Source: Ardenticatenaceae bacterium (GTDB lineage: Bacteria > Chloroflexota > Anaerolineae > Promineifilales > Promineifilaceae). Taken from it: a stretch of DNA of 64,000 nt. A model generated the notes under the pieces. It was not told the origin of the DNA. It was given only the letters and a program-made list of their open reading frames with translations, and searched no databases. Within the stretch, counting starts at the first letter, position 1, and every line of letters begins with the position of its first letter. Below, piece after piece: positions 1 through 8,038 of the stretch. Both the position numbers and the translations under genes were made by a program. The stretch covers positions 62,001 to 126,000 of the forward strand of contig JACKBQ010000001.1 in the NCBI GenBank assembly GCA_020634455.1, given 5' to 3'.

Positions 1-5
1 CGCGG

Positions 6-995
6 GTGCAAGGGCCACTCGTCGAATCGCTGCTGGCAGGAAGTAATGTCAAAGTAGATCGCAACCTGCGCAAATCGGGCAGCATTGGCCTGACCATCGG
101 CCAGGAGCCAGCTCCCATTTGGCTCTCTGGCCACGCCGATATTTGTAGCTACCTCACTGGCCCCTGGGATGGCACAGGTTATCCGCTCACCCCCTTTTGC
201 ATGCCCCGCGCCCGGCCCGGCGGTCGCCCCGCCGTCGCCCTCGGCACGCCGGAAAATGGCGGCGCTTTGGCACGATTGGCCGAAGGCGAAATGGTGACAA
301 CCGAGGAAGGCGACACCTTTTTTGCCACCCAGGAAACAAGCTTGCCCCCCTGGACGCGCGTGGTCTACCATCTGGAAGCCACCTGGGATCAGGAAAGCGA
401 CAAAATTCACGGCTACATTGACAACCAGGCCACGTGTGCCGCGCTCATTCTGGCAGCCCGCTTACTGTCCCAATACAACGTCAACGCCCTGCTGCTGCTC
501 AACGATGAAGAGGAAGGGCCGGTAGACAAAGGGAATCAGGGCTTCTCTCGCGCCATGCAGCGGCTTTTACACCGCACGCCGCTGGACCAACTGCCAGACA
601 TGGTGATTGTGAGCGACGGGCATATGCCTTCTGGCGTTGATCCTGATGATGATTCTTCAGTTTTTGGACAGGGGGCTTTGTATGGTGGCCTGAGCAGTGG
701 CGCACGTGGGGCTGTGGTGCCGCCACAATTGCTTCAATTTGCCGGTGAGCTGGCTCCCGAATTGGCCACGCAGGGCATCAAACTGTCAAAAAATTCGGGT
801 TACATCAGTCGCAGCGACGATATTTCAGCGATGCAGTTTACCCAAAATGTGATGCTCATTGGCTTTGCGGGGACTTCTTCGCACTTTGACCTGATTCCCA
901 CGATGAAATGTTCTGATCTAGTGAATCTCACCAAAACGTTGGTCGTTTACGCCCTCATGGCGCAAGATGCGGCGTGGCGGGCAAAATACCTTTAA
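6..995 (+). CDS. M20/M42-like zinc peptidase family protein (5' end cut by window)
   Basis: Probable cytoplasmic metallopeptidase or related zinc hydrolase. Residues fitting the co-catalytic metal site are visible in order: H43-x-D45, D139-N140 (in HGYIDNQ), E168-E170 (NDEEEG), D204 (SDGH) and H293 (SSHFD). That order is the one expected of M20/M28/M42 peptidases. The frame is open to the left edge and the first available codon is GTG, so the true start probably lies outside the window. Substrate unknown; a related hydrolase rather than a true aminopeptidase is possible. The gene ends just before an inverted repeat and faces the alpha-glucosidase gene. Confidence 0.7.
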   Translation: MQGPLVESLLAGSNVKVDRNLRKSGSIGLTIGQEPAPIWLSGHADICSYLTGPWDGTGYPLTPFCMPRARPGGRPAVALGTPENGGALARLAEGEMVTTEEGDTFFATQETSLPPWTRVVYHLEATWDQESDKIHGYIDNQATCAALILAARLLSQYNVNALLLLNDEEEGPVDKGNQGFSRAMQRLLHRTPLDQLPDMVIVSDGHMPSGVDPDDDSSVFGQGALYGGLSSGARGAVVPPQLLQFAGELAPELATQGIKLSKNSGYISRSDDISAMQFTQNVMLIGFAGTSSHFDLIPTMKCSDLVNLTKTLVVYALMAQDAAWRAKYL

Positions 996-1044
996 CACAG
1001 CTCCTTTCAAATAAAGTGGAGTGAGCATTTGAGGATGTTTTTTG

Positions 1045-1097
1045 GTAGCCGCGGATTTTTACCGCGCGATTTTTTCGCGGAAAGAATCCGCGGCTAC
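1045..1097. repeat. Intergenic inverted repeat, GTAGCCGCGGATT family
   Basis: Arms GTAGCCGCGGATT (1045-1057) and AATCCGCGGCTAC (1085-1097) are perfect inverse complements around a CG-rich centre. A second member lies at 61584-61641. It sits between two convergent genes and could also help termination, although there is no clean U-run. Confidence 0.8.
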
Positions 1098-1101
1098 GGG
1101 T

Positions 1102-2715
1102 TTAGAGTTGCAGGATGAGCCCTTGGTTGGGGGCGAGGGTGAAGTTGGCGAGGGCCAGTTCGCCTGTACGCTGCATGTCGGTAGCCAGGATGATGCGGGT
1201 GGTTGTGCCTAAATCTTTTATGTTAACTTGTTGGGGTTCCCCGCTGAAATTGAGGAGGATGAGGAAGGAACGGCCGTTCCCCTCCACACTTTCCCGCACA
1301 TAAGCCAACACATTCTCATTGTTCGCTTCCACATCTTGGTAGCTGCCCACATGCAGGGCCGGTTCGTCGCGGCGCAGCTGGGTGAGGGCGCGGTAGAAGT
1401 TAAGCATGGAGGTCAGGTCTTCGTTTTGGGCGGCGACGTTGATGGTTTTGTAATTGTCAGCAACCGGGAGCCAGGGAACGGCCGTTTCCCCAGAAAATCC
1501 TGCATTCACCGAACCATCCCACTGCATCGGCGTGCGCTCCGGGTCGCGGCCAATGATGTGGGCAATCTCTGGCTGGTTGACGGCGGGCGGATCCTGAATG
1601 AACGCTGGCGGAATGTGGCCATCCACCATGCCGAGCTCCTCGCCGTAGTAGGTAGTGGGCGTGCCGCGCAGCGTCAGCAGCAGCATGTTGGCCACGCGCG
1701 CCTGGTCCACGCCGACGCGGGTGGCGATGCGGTGCTGGTCGTGGTTGCCCAGCACCCAGTTGGGCGTGGCTCCAGCGGGCAGCGCGGCTTCGTAGCTGTT
1801 TACCAATTGGCGGATATTTTGCGCCTGCCACTTTGCCTGGATGAGGTGGAAGTTAAACGGCATGTGGCATTCGTCGAAATTGGGGCCGTAGTAGGCCATC
1901 AGCTCATCATACGGCAGGTAGATTTCGCCTACCATCATGCGCTCGTCGTATGCGTCCAGCACGGCGCGCATTTGGCGAATGAGGTCGTGTACTTCCGGCA
2001 TATTTTGGGTGTAGATGTGGCGGTGGCTGTTGAATGGATCGACGCCGTCCCAGTCTGGATTGGGCGGCTCGTTGCGGAACTGTGCATCCTTGATCATCAG
2101 CCAGATGACGTCCACGCGGAAGCCGTCCACGCCTTTGTCCAGCCAAAAGCGCATCACGTCTAGCATGGCGGGCAGCACGTCGGGATGGCGGTAGTTAAGC
2201 TCCGGCTGCTGGGTGACAAACTGGTGCAGGTAATATTGTCCGGTGGCTTTGTCGAAGGTCCAGGCGGGACCGCCGAAGAAGCTGCGCCAGTTGTTGGGCG
2301 GGCCGCCGTCGGGGGCGGGATCGTGCCAGATGTACCAGTCGCGCTTGGGATTGTCACGGCTGCTGCGGCTCTCCTGGAACCAGGCGTGCTCGTCAGAGGT
2401 GTGGTTGGGCACGAGGTCGATGATGAGCTTGAGGCCGCGGGCGTGCACATCGGCCAGCAGGGTGTCGAAGTCGTCCATCGTGCCGAAGAGTGGGTTGATG
2501 CCCACGTAATCGGCGACGTCGTAGCCGAAGTCGTGCATGGGGGAGGGGTAGATGGGCGACAGCCAGATGGCGTCGATGTTGAGGCTTTGCAGGTGGTCCA
2601 GCCGTTGGCGGATGCCGGGCAGATCGCCGATGCCGTCGTTGTTGCTGTCCTGGTAGGAGCGGGGGTAAATCTGGTAGATGATGCCTTTTTGCCACCAGAG
2701 GGGTTGTTGGGTCAT
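1102..2715 (-). CDS. GH13 alpha-glucosidase / oligo-1,6-glucosidase family
   Basis: Cytoplasmic glycoside hydrolase predicted to release glucose from the non-reducing ends of short alpha-glucans or sucrose-like substrates. The N-terminus WWQKGIIYQIYPRSYQDSN is typical of the family. Catalytic residues are D202 (GFRVDV), E264 (VGEIYLP) and the HD pair 325-326 (LGNHDQHR); the LVPNHTS region follows strand 3. At 537 aa it is full length for this subfamily, with a C-terminal beta domain and no signal peptide. A GGAG ribosome-binding site precedes the ATG. Specificity (alpha-1,4, alpha-1,6 or trehalose/sucrose isomer) cannot be fixed from sequence alone. No sugar transporter lies nearby. Confidence 0.92.
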   Translation of the reverse strand: MTQQPLWWQKGIIYQIYPRSYQDSNNDGIGDLPGIRQRLDHLQSLNIDAIWLSPIYPSPMHDFGYDVADYVGINPLFGTMDDFDTLLADVHARGLKLIIDLVPNHTSDEHAWFQESRSSRDNPKRDWYIWHDPAPDGGPPNNWRSFFGGPAWTFDKATGQYYLHQFVTQQPELNYRHPDVLPAMLDVMRFWLDKGVDGFRVDVIWLMIKDAQFRNEPPNPDWDGVDPFNSHRHIYTQNMPEVHDLIRQMRAVLDAYDERMMVGEIYLPYDELMAYYGPNFDECHMPFNFHLIQAKWQAQNIRQLVNSYEAALPAGATPNWVLGNHDQHRIATRVGVDQARVANMLLLTLRGTPTTYYGEELGMVDGHIPPAFIQDPPAVNQPEIAHIIGRDPERTPMQWDGSVNAGFSGETAVPWLPVADNYKTINVAAQNEDLTSMLNFYRALTQLRRDEPALHVGSYQDVEANNENVLAYVRESVEGNGRSFLILLNFSGEPQQVNIKDLGTTTRIILATDMQRTGELALANFTLAPNQGLILQL

Positions 2716-2740
2716 GGGTTTGGTCTCCGATTTATTTTGG

Positions 2741-2834
2741 AGACCTGACAGGTTTACGCGCTATCTTTTCCACCCGGTTTTTGGGATTGCGAAACTGCCT
2801 TGATGGTTAGATTGTTGGGAAACCTGTCAGGTCT
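2741..2834. repeat. Inverted repeat, AACCTGACAGGTT family
   Basis: AGACCTGACAGGTT (2741-2754) and its exact inverse complement (2821-2834) flank a 66-nt spacer. The same element with a different spacer occurs at 6449-6542. It occupies the gap upstream of the GH13 gene. Confidence 0.8.
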
Positions 2835-2846
2835 GGTTAGATTTGG

Positions 2847-4295
2847 TTAAACGGCCGTATCCTCCAAAAAGTGTGGGGGGATATCGTCCTGGGTGAGTGT
2901 GCAAAGCAGTTCGTCGGTCATGGGTTCCAGGTGAACGATGCGGTTGGCCTGGCGTTCGATGGTTTTTTCTAGCAGGTTTCGGGTGTAACGGCCGTTGCCA
3001 AAAGCGCGGGTTCGTTGGTGGTAAACGGCCGTCAGGTGGTGCAGCAGCAGCGTTTGCGCCCCCGGCGTGAGCGTGAGCTGGTGTGCTGTGCAAAAAGCGG
3101 TGAAGATGTCGGCTAGCTCTTGCGGTTTGTAATGCTCAAAGTAGAAGTAGCGGTTGAAGCGAGACTTCACGCCCGGATTGGCTTCCAAAAAGCGGTGCAG
3201 TTCGTCGCCGTAACCGGCAATGATTACCGCCAGCTTGCCCCGCTGGTCTTCCATCCGTTTGAGTAGCGTTTCGATTGCCTCCAGGCCAAAATCTTGCCCA
3301 TTTTGGCCGCCGCGCGGCATGAGTGCGTATGCCTCATCAATAAAAAGGATGCCGCCTAATGCTTTTTCCACCATCTCGTCCACCTTGAGCGCCGTCTGCC
3401 CCACAAATGGAGCCACCAGCCCGGCCCGGTCGGTTTCGATGAGGTGGCCGCCGGGTAGGAAGCCGAGGGCACGGTAGATACGGCCGATTAGCCGGGCGAC
3501 GGTGGTTTTGCCCGTGCCGGGCGGCCCGGCCAGCACCATGTGCAGGCTCAGGGGCATTTGGGTCAGGCCGCGCATCTGGCGCAGCTTTTGCACCTTCAAA
3601 AAGTTGATGAGGGTGTTGATTTCTTGCTTGATGTTTTCCATGCCGACCAGCTGGTTGAGGTCAGCCAGGACGTCATCCAGGGCGGTTTGATCGATGGTGA
3701 GTGGAGACGGCCGTTCCGCTTCACCTTTGCCATTTTCCAACCAATCCACGTAGCGCAGCACGATGGTGCTGTGCACACGAATGTGCAAGTCACCGTTGAC
3801 CACAAAGCCAAAGCCATCTTCATGGGCGGGTTTGGTAAAGGGTAGCTCAAATACCGCTTCGCCATTGATGAAAAATTGCGCCTTGTCCAAAAGCTGAATG
3901 ATCATCAGTTCGTTGAGGGCGTGCTGCCCTTCGCGGATGTATTTGCTTTTGGTCCAGGGTTGTCGTTCACTCCACACGCCATCTTGGCGGCGGCGAATGC
4001 GAAAATAGCCGCTTTGGGCGATCTCGAAGCTGTAACAATTTTGCTCATCGACGCAGCGCCAGAGCAAGCCGTAGCCAAAGTTGCCGCCCGCCACGCGCTC
4101 GATGACGGCATGAATTTTGTAGCACCAGTCGTCGTCAATGAAGAACGGTTGCCAGGTAGTCCACTCGCCCTCTTGTTGTTTGTGTTGCACCACGTAGGCG
4201 TAATCGCCTGGGCCGATGCGCAGCAGGGCGTGGGCGTCGTCACGGATTTCCCACTGGTTGCGGTTGTCTAAAAAATGGTCCTGAAAAATGGGCAT
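2847..4295 (-). CDS. CbxX/SpoVK-type AAA+ ATPase with lectin-like N-terminal domain
   Basis: Residues about 1-190 read as a beta-sandwich of the LamG/concanavalin or DUF1080 type (alternating aromatic strands, e.g. NCYSFEIAQSGYFRIRRR); residues about 205-470 are a CbxX/CfqX AAA+ module. Visible motifs are LVGMENIKQEI at the module start, Walker A GPPGTGKT (257-264), Walker B GILFIDEAY (315-323), and SRFNR near 378 as a candidate arginine finger. CbxX-family ATPases remodel partner proteins, for example Rubisco in CbbX, but no Rubisco gene is present. The fused N-terminus probably supplies target recognition, which is inference. It is transcribed alone, with repeats downstream and a probable RNA gene upstream on the other strand. 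Confidence 0.85.
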   Translation of the reverse strand: MPIFQDHFLDNRNQWEIRDDAHALLRIGPGDYAYVVQHKQQEGEWTTWQPFFIDDDWCYKIHAVIERVAGGNFGYGLLWRCVDEQNCYSFEIAQSGYFRIRRRQDGVWSERQPWTKSKYIREGQHALNELMIIQLLDKAQFFINGEAVFELPFTKPAHEDGFGFVVNGDLHIRVHSTIVLRYVDWLENGKGEAERPSPLTIDQTALDDVLADLNQLVGMENIKQEINTLINFLKVQKLRQMRGLTQMPLSLHMVLAGPPGTGKTTVARLIGRIYRALGFLPGGHLIETDRAGLVAPFVGQTALKVDEMVEKALGGILFIDEAYALMPRGGQNGQDFGLEAIETLLKRMEDQRGKLAVIIAGYGDELHRFLEANPGVKSRFNRYFYFEHYKPQELADIFTAFCTAHQLTLTPGAQTLLLHHLTAVYHQRTRAFGNGRYTRNLLEKTIERQANRIVHLEPMTDELLCTLTQDDIPPHFLEDTAV

Positions 4296-4422
4296 GTCAG
4301 ACGTTAAGGAACCTCCTGACTGTTAGTAAATTCACAGGCGAGATTATAGCATATTGTAGGGCGCGGTTGGGGTGGAAACGGCCGTGTTTTTGTCAACCAC
4401 AGCTTGCAAAAATGGGATGAAT

Positions 4423-4650
4423 GGCAGATAAGAAAATACGCCTCGGCGTAAATGGTGGTACTTAAGTCACTCCAGGGCATATTGCTTCACGTCGGCGGGC
4501 TGTCTACACTTTGTGGGAGCTTTATCATTTGCGTGCCATGTATCGGTAGTATCATCATGGCCAAAGACGCTGTTACGCAACACAAAACTTTGGCGAAGCT
4601 AGCCAGGCAGAAACCCGTGAAGAAGGTAACCCTCTGCCCATCTGTTTTTT
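4423..4650 (+). ncRNA. Putative structured non-coding RNA with intrinsic terminator
   Basis: This gap of more than 300 bases lacks a credible gene but folds well by eye. A closing stem pairs CAGAT (4425-4429) with ATCTG (4640-4644), immediately before a T6 run (4645-4650). Inside are a UACGC/GCGUA hairpin with a four-base loop (about 4437-4450), a 7-bp stem GCCAAAG/CTTTGGC (4560-4566 with 4588-4594) and a 6-bp stem GGCAGA/TCTGCC (4606-4611 with 4633-4638). Upstream, TTGTCA and TGGGAT stand 17 nt apart as a weak promoter. Size would suit a 6S-like RNA, but no diagnostic 6S, SRP, tmRNA, RNase P or riboswitch core was recognised. Confidence 0.45.
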
Positions 4651-4728
4651 GAATAATTGAATCCTCCGTAGTTCTGGTAGTTTTGCGCGGGGCTGTGTTG
4701 TGAAGTGCAGCAAAGGAGCAGAATAACG

Positions 4729-6441
4729 ATGGCTGGAACAAGCCGACGGGAGTTTTTCCGTCAATTATTTAACCCGCCAGAACTTGGCCTGATGGGAGTC
4801 GGCACCGCCTCCCGCAACAGCACCCTCACTACCGAGCAGGAAGCGTCCCGCTTTTTGGCCCAGGCCACCCTGGGCGCAGATTACGATCTGATCCAGCAGG
4901 TGGCCAGCCTGGGCATTGAGCCGTGGATTGATGCCCAGTTTGCCTTGCCCCAAAGCCAACTCCTCGATTACGTGTATGCGGAACTGTACGACGAAACCCT
5001 CATCGGCGCTGAAACGCCGTGGCGGGAGCTGTTTCGCTATGCACTGTGGCAAACCACGCTGTACGGCCAGGATTTGCTGCGGCAGCGGGTGGCGCTGGCG
5101 CTGAGTGAAATCTTTGTCATTTCCACGGAGACGGATGCGATTTATGGCGTGGCCAACGGGGCGGCCGATTGGTACGACATGCTGCTGCGCAACGCCTTTG
5201 GCAACTTCCGAGATTTGCTGCAAGACGTGACGCTGCATCCGCTGATGGGTAGTTTTTTGAGCCATGCGGGCAACCGCAAAACCAACCTCGCCGAAAATCG
5301 TTTCCCCGATGAGAATTACGCCCGCGAAATTATGCAGCTTTTCACCATTGGCCTCTTTTTGCTGAACGATGACGGCAGCTTTATTTTGGATGGCAACAAT
5401 GAGCCGATTCCCACTTACGATAACAGCCACATCACCGAGTTTGCCAAGATTTTTACGGGTCTCCAGTACGATTTTGACGGCGACCCGCATGTGTGGTGGA
5501 CGCCGGATTTTAACAGCGGCTGGTTGAACCCGTATACGGCCGTTCGTCCCCTAAAAATGTGGGATGAAGAGCACGAACCGGGCAGCAAAACGCTGCTCAA
5601 CGGTTACGTGGTGCCCAGCGGCCAGACCGGTATGGAAGATGTGAACGAGGTGCTGGATCATCTGTTTAATCACCCAAACGTAGGGCCATTTATTGGCCGC
5701 CAGCTCATCCAGCGGCTGGTGAAGTCGAATCCGTCGGCGGGGTATGTGGGGCGGGTAACGGCCGTTTTCAATAACAACGGTTCTGGCGTGCGCGGCGACA
5801 TGCAGGCGGTCATTAAGGCCATCTTGCTGGACGACGAAGCCCGCAACTCAACGCACATCACCGACCCCGCGCACGGGAAGCTGCGTGAGCCATTTTTCCG
5901 CTTTACCCAACTGGTGCGCGCCTTCCATTACACCAATCCGCAAGGCAAATTTTGGGATGCGGGCTGGAATGTTGAGAGCGATTTGCGCCAATTTATGTTC
6001 AACGCCCCCAGCGTCTTTAACTTTTTCTCCCCCGGCTACCGCCCGCCGGGTGCTTTGAGTGCCAACGGGCTGACCGGGCCGGAGTTCCAGTTGATGAACA
6101 GCTACACCGCCATTTCGACCGTTAACTTTTGGTATTCGCGGCTTTGGTGGGGGTACGTGATTGACCTGCCTGACCCCACCGCCGAGATCAGGGGGCAAAC
6201 TTATGCCCTGGATCAGCCGGAGCCAGATTTAAGCTACGAGGTAACGCTCTTGGGCAACATCGCTGATTTGCTCGATTATCTCGATTTGGTACTCACCTCT
6301 GGCACCTTGTCACCAGAAATGCGGGCGATTGTGGAAACGGCCGTTTCCGGTTATCAGGCAGACGGTGCCGACCCGGTGGATGTGGTCAAAATGGCCATCT
6401 TTTTATTCATGAGCTGCCCAGAGTACGCCGTGCAGGTGTAG
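4729..6441 (+). CDS. DUF1800 family protein
   Basis: A 570-aa protein of the DUF1800 family, recognisable from the N-terminal segment ASRFLAQATLGADYDLIQQVASLG and from the central LAENRFPDENYAREIMQLFTIGL, which is highly conserved in the family. The ATG at 4729 is chosen because AAAGGAG lies about 10 nt upstream; a GTG at 4705 is in frame but lacks this. The first residues MAGTSRREFFRQLF contain a twin-arginine-like RR followed by hydrophobics, although no clear hydrophobic stretch follows, so export is uncertain. It is paired with the DUF1501 gene downstream, a widespread arrangement. The biochemical role of the pair is not known. Confidence 0.9.
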   Translation: MAGTSRREFFRQLFNPPELGLMGVGTASRNSTLTTEQEASRFLAQATLGADYDLIQQVASLGIEPWIDAQFALPQSQLLDYVYAELYDETLIGAETPWRELFRYALWQTTLYGQDLLRQRVALALSEIFVISTETDAIYGVANGAADWYDMLLRNAFGNFRDLLQDVTLHPLMGSFLSHAGNRKTNLAENRFPDENYAREIMQLFTIGLFLLNDDGSFILDGNNEPIPTYDNSHITEFAKIFTGLQYDFDGDPHVWWTPDFNSGWLNPYTAVRPLKMWDEEHEPGSKTLLNGYVVPSGQTGMEDVNEVLDHLFNHPNVGPFIGRQLIQRLVKSNPSAGYVGRVTAVFNNNGSGVRGDMQAVIKAILLDDEARNSTHITDPAHGKLREPFFRFTQLVRAFHYTNPQGKFWDAGWNVESDLRQFMFNAPSVFNFFSPGYRPPGALSANGLTGPEFQLMNSYTAISTVNFWYSRLWWGYVIDLPDPTAEIRGQTYALDQPEPDLSYEVTLLGNIADLLDYLDLVLTSGTLSPEMRAIVETAVSGYQADGADPVDVVKMAIFLFMSCPEYAVQV

Positions 6442-6448
6442 GTAATAA

Positions 6449-6542
6449 AAACCTGACAGGTTTACATAATAGCAAAATGGCGCAGTTGGAAACAATTCCA
6501 AACGATCTGTTATTGAAATAACCTTGGAAACCTGTCAGGTTT
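6449..6542. repeat. Inverted repeat, AACCTGACAGGTT family (second copy)
   Basis: AAACCTGACAGGTTT (6449-6463) and its exact inverse complement (6528-6542) flank 64 nt. It fills most of the gap between the DUF1800 and DUF1501 genes, so their mRNA, if shared, would carry a long hairpin. Confidence 0.8.
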
Positions 6543-6563
6543 CTAATTAATTGGAGAACTCTT

Positions 6564-8033
6564 ATGCCATTCAAAATGAACCGACGACAATTCTTGGGCA
6601 GCGCCAGCTGTGCGGCCGTTGGCTCCGCCTCGCTGTTTTCTACCCTGATGAACCTGCGCATGGCCAATACGGCCGCTGCGCAAAACCTGCCTATCTCCCC
6701 GCTATCCGCCAATGCGTTGGCGGGCGGCAACGATTACAAAGCGCTGGTTTGCATCTTTTTAGCGGGCGGCAACGACTCGTTCAACATGCTGGTGCCCCGT
6801 GGCAATGCCGAGTACAGCGAATATGCCGCCATCCGAGCCGATTTGGCGCTGCCGCAGGGTGATTTGCTGCCCCTGAACGCGCTGGAGACGAACGGCCGTT
6901 CCTACGGTGTCCATCCCTCCATGCCAGAGGTGGCCCAGCTGTTTAACGCGGGGGACCTGGCTTTTGTGGCCAACGTAGGCACGTTGGTGGAACCGACCAC
7001 GCTGGCGGGTATCGAATCTGGCCTGGCAAAATTGCCGCTGGGGCTGTACTCACACAGCGACCAGATCATGCATTGGCAAACGTCCGTGCCGGACAAGCGT
7101 ACCGGTTTTGGCTGGGGCGGGCGCACCGCCGATTTGCTTAAATCGCTCAACGGCAGTGATGTGATTTCAATGAATATCTCTCTGGCGGGCACGAATTTAT
7201 TTCAGACCGGTACGACCCTCACCGAGTACAGCGTGGTGCCCTGGGGCAATGGCGCGGTGCAAATTCACGGCCACGACGATATTTGGTGGTCGCGTCACGT
7301 GCTCAAAAATGCGGCGATTGAATCCATGCTGGATTTGGCTTACCAAAATCTGTTCGACCAGACGTTTGCCAACAGTACCCGTGCTGCGATTGACGGCGCT
7401 GCCTTGTTCGCCAACGCTATTGCTGATTTGCCACCCTTTGCCACCCAGTTTTCGGATAACGAGCTATCTAACAGCCTGGCGATGGTGGCCAAAACCATTG
7501 CCGCGCGTAACGTACTGGGCTACCGTCGGCAAACGTTCTTTGTGATGCTGGGCGGCTGGGATCACCACGATGAAGTGCTCAACAATCAGGTGGCGATGCT
7601 CTCCGTGGTGAGCAAGGCGTTGAAAGAGTTCCAGGACGCGCTGACTGAGCTGGGGGCGCATAACGATGTGGTTACGTTTACGGCCAGTGATTTCGGCCGT
7701 ACGCTCACTTCAAACGGGCAGGGGTCTGACCATGCCTGGGGGGGCAACCACATGGTGATGGGTGGCCCCGTGCGCGGCAGCCGCATCTATGGCGATTTTC
7801 CGGCGCTGTACGAAGACAATCCGCTGGACACGGGGCGGGGGCGGCTCATCCCCACCACCTCCTGCGATGAATACTTTGCTGAGATGGCCCTCTGGTTTGG
7901 CGTGGCTCCTGGGGATTTGGCGACAGTGTTTCCAAATATCGGCCGTTTTTACAACACCAGCTCCGATGAAACGCCGCTCAATATGCTGGCTAACTTGACC
8001 CAGCAGGTTTTCCTGCCGTTGGTCACCCGATGA
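6564..8033 (+). CDS. DUF1501 family protein, Tat-exported
   Basis: A 489-aa DUF1501 (sulfatase-like fold) protein. RRQFLGS at residues 7-13, followed by an Ala/Ser-rich hydrophobic stretch ending near AAAQ, is a good Tat signal. Family motifs include KALVCIFLAGGNDSFNMLVP early, the central FFVMLGGWDHHDE, and VTFTASDFGRTLTSNGQGSDHAWGGNHMVMGG late, whose His/Asp residues resemble the metal-site half of alkaline-phosphatase-like enzymes. GGAG stands upstream of the ATG. It forms the usual pair with the DUF1800 gene. The substrate is unknown. Its stop is only 5 bp from the end of the convergent regulator gene. Confidence 0.9.
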   Translation: MPFKMNRRQFLGSASCAAVGSASLFSTLMNLRMANTAAAQNLPISPLSANALAGGNDYKALVCIFLAGGNDSFNMLVPRGNAEYSEYAAIRADLALPQGDLLPLNALETNGRSYGVHPSMPEVAQLFNAGDLAFVANVGTLVEPTTLAGIESGLAKLPLGLYSHSDQIMHWQTSVPDKRTGFGWGGRTADLLKSLNGSDVISMNISLAGTNLFQTGTTLTEYSVVPWGNGAVQIHGHDDIWWSRHVLKNAAIESMLDLAYQNLFDQTFANSTRAAIDGAALFANAIADLPPFATQFSDNELSNSLAMVAKTIAARNVLGYRRQTFFVMLGGWDHHDEVLNNQVAMLSVVSKALKEFQDALTELGAHNDVVTFTASDFGRTLTSNGQGSDHAWGGNHMVMGGPVRGSRIYGDFPALYEDNPLDTGRGRLIPTTSCDEYFAEMALWFGVAPGDLATVFPNIGRFYNTSSDETPLNMLANLTQQVFLPLVTR

Positions 8034-8038
8034 CAGAA

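Noticed and set aside
1228..2163. Long + strand open frame opposite the GH13 gene
   Set aside because: Shadow of a strongly supported coding strand; residues show no motif and no start signal.
2741..2834. Insertion sequence with terminal inverted repeats
   Set aside because: Only about 66 nt between arms, no transposase, and no clear target-site duplication.
4596..4640. Cobalamin riboswitch (AGCCAGGCAGA resembles the B12 box)
   Set aside because: Other conserved cobalamin elements and their order are missing.
4452..4652. 66-aa ORF on the + strand in the gap before DUF1800
   Set aside because: No ribosome-binding site and it coincides with the predicted RNA stems and terminator.
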